Shown in pieces: positions 7,144-7,234 of a stretch of 7,234 bases of DNA. The notes beneath the pieces were generated by a model that was not told the DNA's origin, ran no database searches, and saw nothing but the letters and a program-made list of their open reading frames with translations. Where the stretch lies: the NCBI GenBank assembly GCA_945901665.1, contig CAMDLJ010000129.1, positions 1 to 7,234 of the forward strand, read 5' to 3'. The translations under genes were made by a program, and so were the position numbers. The stretch comes from Bordetella parapertussis (GTDB lineage Bacteria > Pseudomonadota > Gammaproteobacteria > Burkholderiales > Burkholderiaceae). Every line of letters starts with the position of its first letter. The stretch's first letter is position 1.

Positions 7144-7157
7144 ACCCCCTGGCTGAC

Positions 7158-7164
7158 AAAGGAG
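7158..7164 (+). promoter_or_regulatory. Shine-Dalgarno sequence for the downstream partial gene
   Basis: AAAGGAG lies 7 nt before the ATG at 7172-7174, in the 28-nt gap after the M24 stop. It is a strong site and argues that a real gene starts there as the next member of the operon. Confidence 0.75.
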
Positions 7165-7171
7165 CAACACC

Positions 7172-7234
7172 ATGCGACGCGGATTGATGAGTTGGTCACA
7201 CCAAGAAATGCCCCCAAAGCGCTTGCAAGCCCGT
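7172..7234 (+). CDS. Partial N-terminus, probable second M24 (Xaa-Pro peptidase-like) protein
   Basis: An open frame begins at ATG 7172 behind a strong Shine-Dalgarno sequence and stays open for 21 codons to the window edge. The peptide starts MRRGLMSWSHQEMPPKRLQA. This kind of start (RRGLM.WS..E.P...L.AR) resembles the N-termini of certain proteobacterial M24B Xaa-Pro peptidase-like proteins, ahead of their first helix and strand. Only 21 residues are visible, so the family call is tentative and no catalytic residue can be seen. It lies 28 nt after the first M24 gene and is probably in the same operon. If the call holds, the operon encodes two M24-fold proteins that could act together or on successive substrates. 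Confidence 0.5.
   Translation, partial: MRRGLMSWSHQEMPPKRLQAR

Noticed and set aside
7144..7171. Possible terminator between the M24 gene and the last gene
   Set aside because: The 28-nt gap has no stable GC-rich hairpin followed by a T tract; it holds a Shine-Dalgarno sequence instead.
7140..7187. A 15-codon frame starting with ATGA at the end of the M24 gene
   Set aside because: It repeats the operon's overlap pattern but is very short, overlaps the better-supported start at 7172 and shows no protein-like feature.
6399..7187. Plus-strand open frame of 262 codons inside the M24 gene
   Set aside because: It is an alternative frame of a gene with clear M24 motifs, and its product is Arg/Gly/Pro/His-rich as expected for a GC-driven shadow.

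Overview
The window is GC-rich and almost completely coding, and its gene set points to a betaproteobacterium of the order Burkholderiales, probably Comamonadaceae-like. The clues are a Bug-type (TctC-like) periplasmic binding protein without nearby membrane partners, a divergently transcribed LysR-type regulator, and many Leu-TTG and GC-ending codons. The order-level placement is an inference from gene content and style, not a database result.

Left arm, minus strand (1-1151): a LysR-type regulator (186-1151) is followed, with a 4-bp ATGA overlap, by the first 63 codons of a gene that runs off the left edge (1-189). That fragment has a signal peptide and an N-terminus resembling PBP4/DacB D-alanyl-D-alanine carboxypeptidases. 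Divergent control region (about 1141-1239): it contains repeated CATAG/CTATG half-sites that make a good candidate operator, a possible -10 box for the regulator, and a clear Shine-Dalgarno sequence for the rightward operon.

Right arm, plus strand (1240-7234): a tightly packed operon encodes a Bug/TctC solute-binding protein (1240-2232), a HyuA-type ATP-dependent hydantoinase/oxoprolinase alpha subunit (2229-4322), a HyuB-type beta subunit (4319-6043), an M24/creatinase-fold protein (6040-7143), and the first 21 codons of a further gene (from 7172) whose N-terminus resembles another M24 (Xaa-Pro peptidase-like) protein. The first three junctions are ATGA start/stop overlaps, which implies translational coupling.

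Working model (inference): the binding protein captures a small organic compound, probably a carboxylate or cyclic amide. HyuAB uses ATP to open or otherwise activate an amide or carbonyl substrate. The creatinase-fold protein(s) then cleave a C-N bond in the product, and the LysR protein senses an intermediate. The most interesting point is that the complete M24 protein lacks four of the five canonical metal ligands and also both substrate-binding glutamates of creatinase, but keeps the creatinase-type general-base histidine. HyuB likewise departs from the usual family motif in its predicted metal site. The operon may therefore serve an uncharacterised substrate. No mobile elements, RNA genes, CRISPR arrays or convincing terminators were seen, and no stretch over 300 bases lacks a gene.
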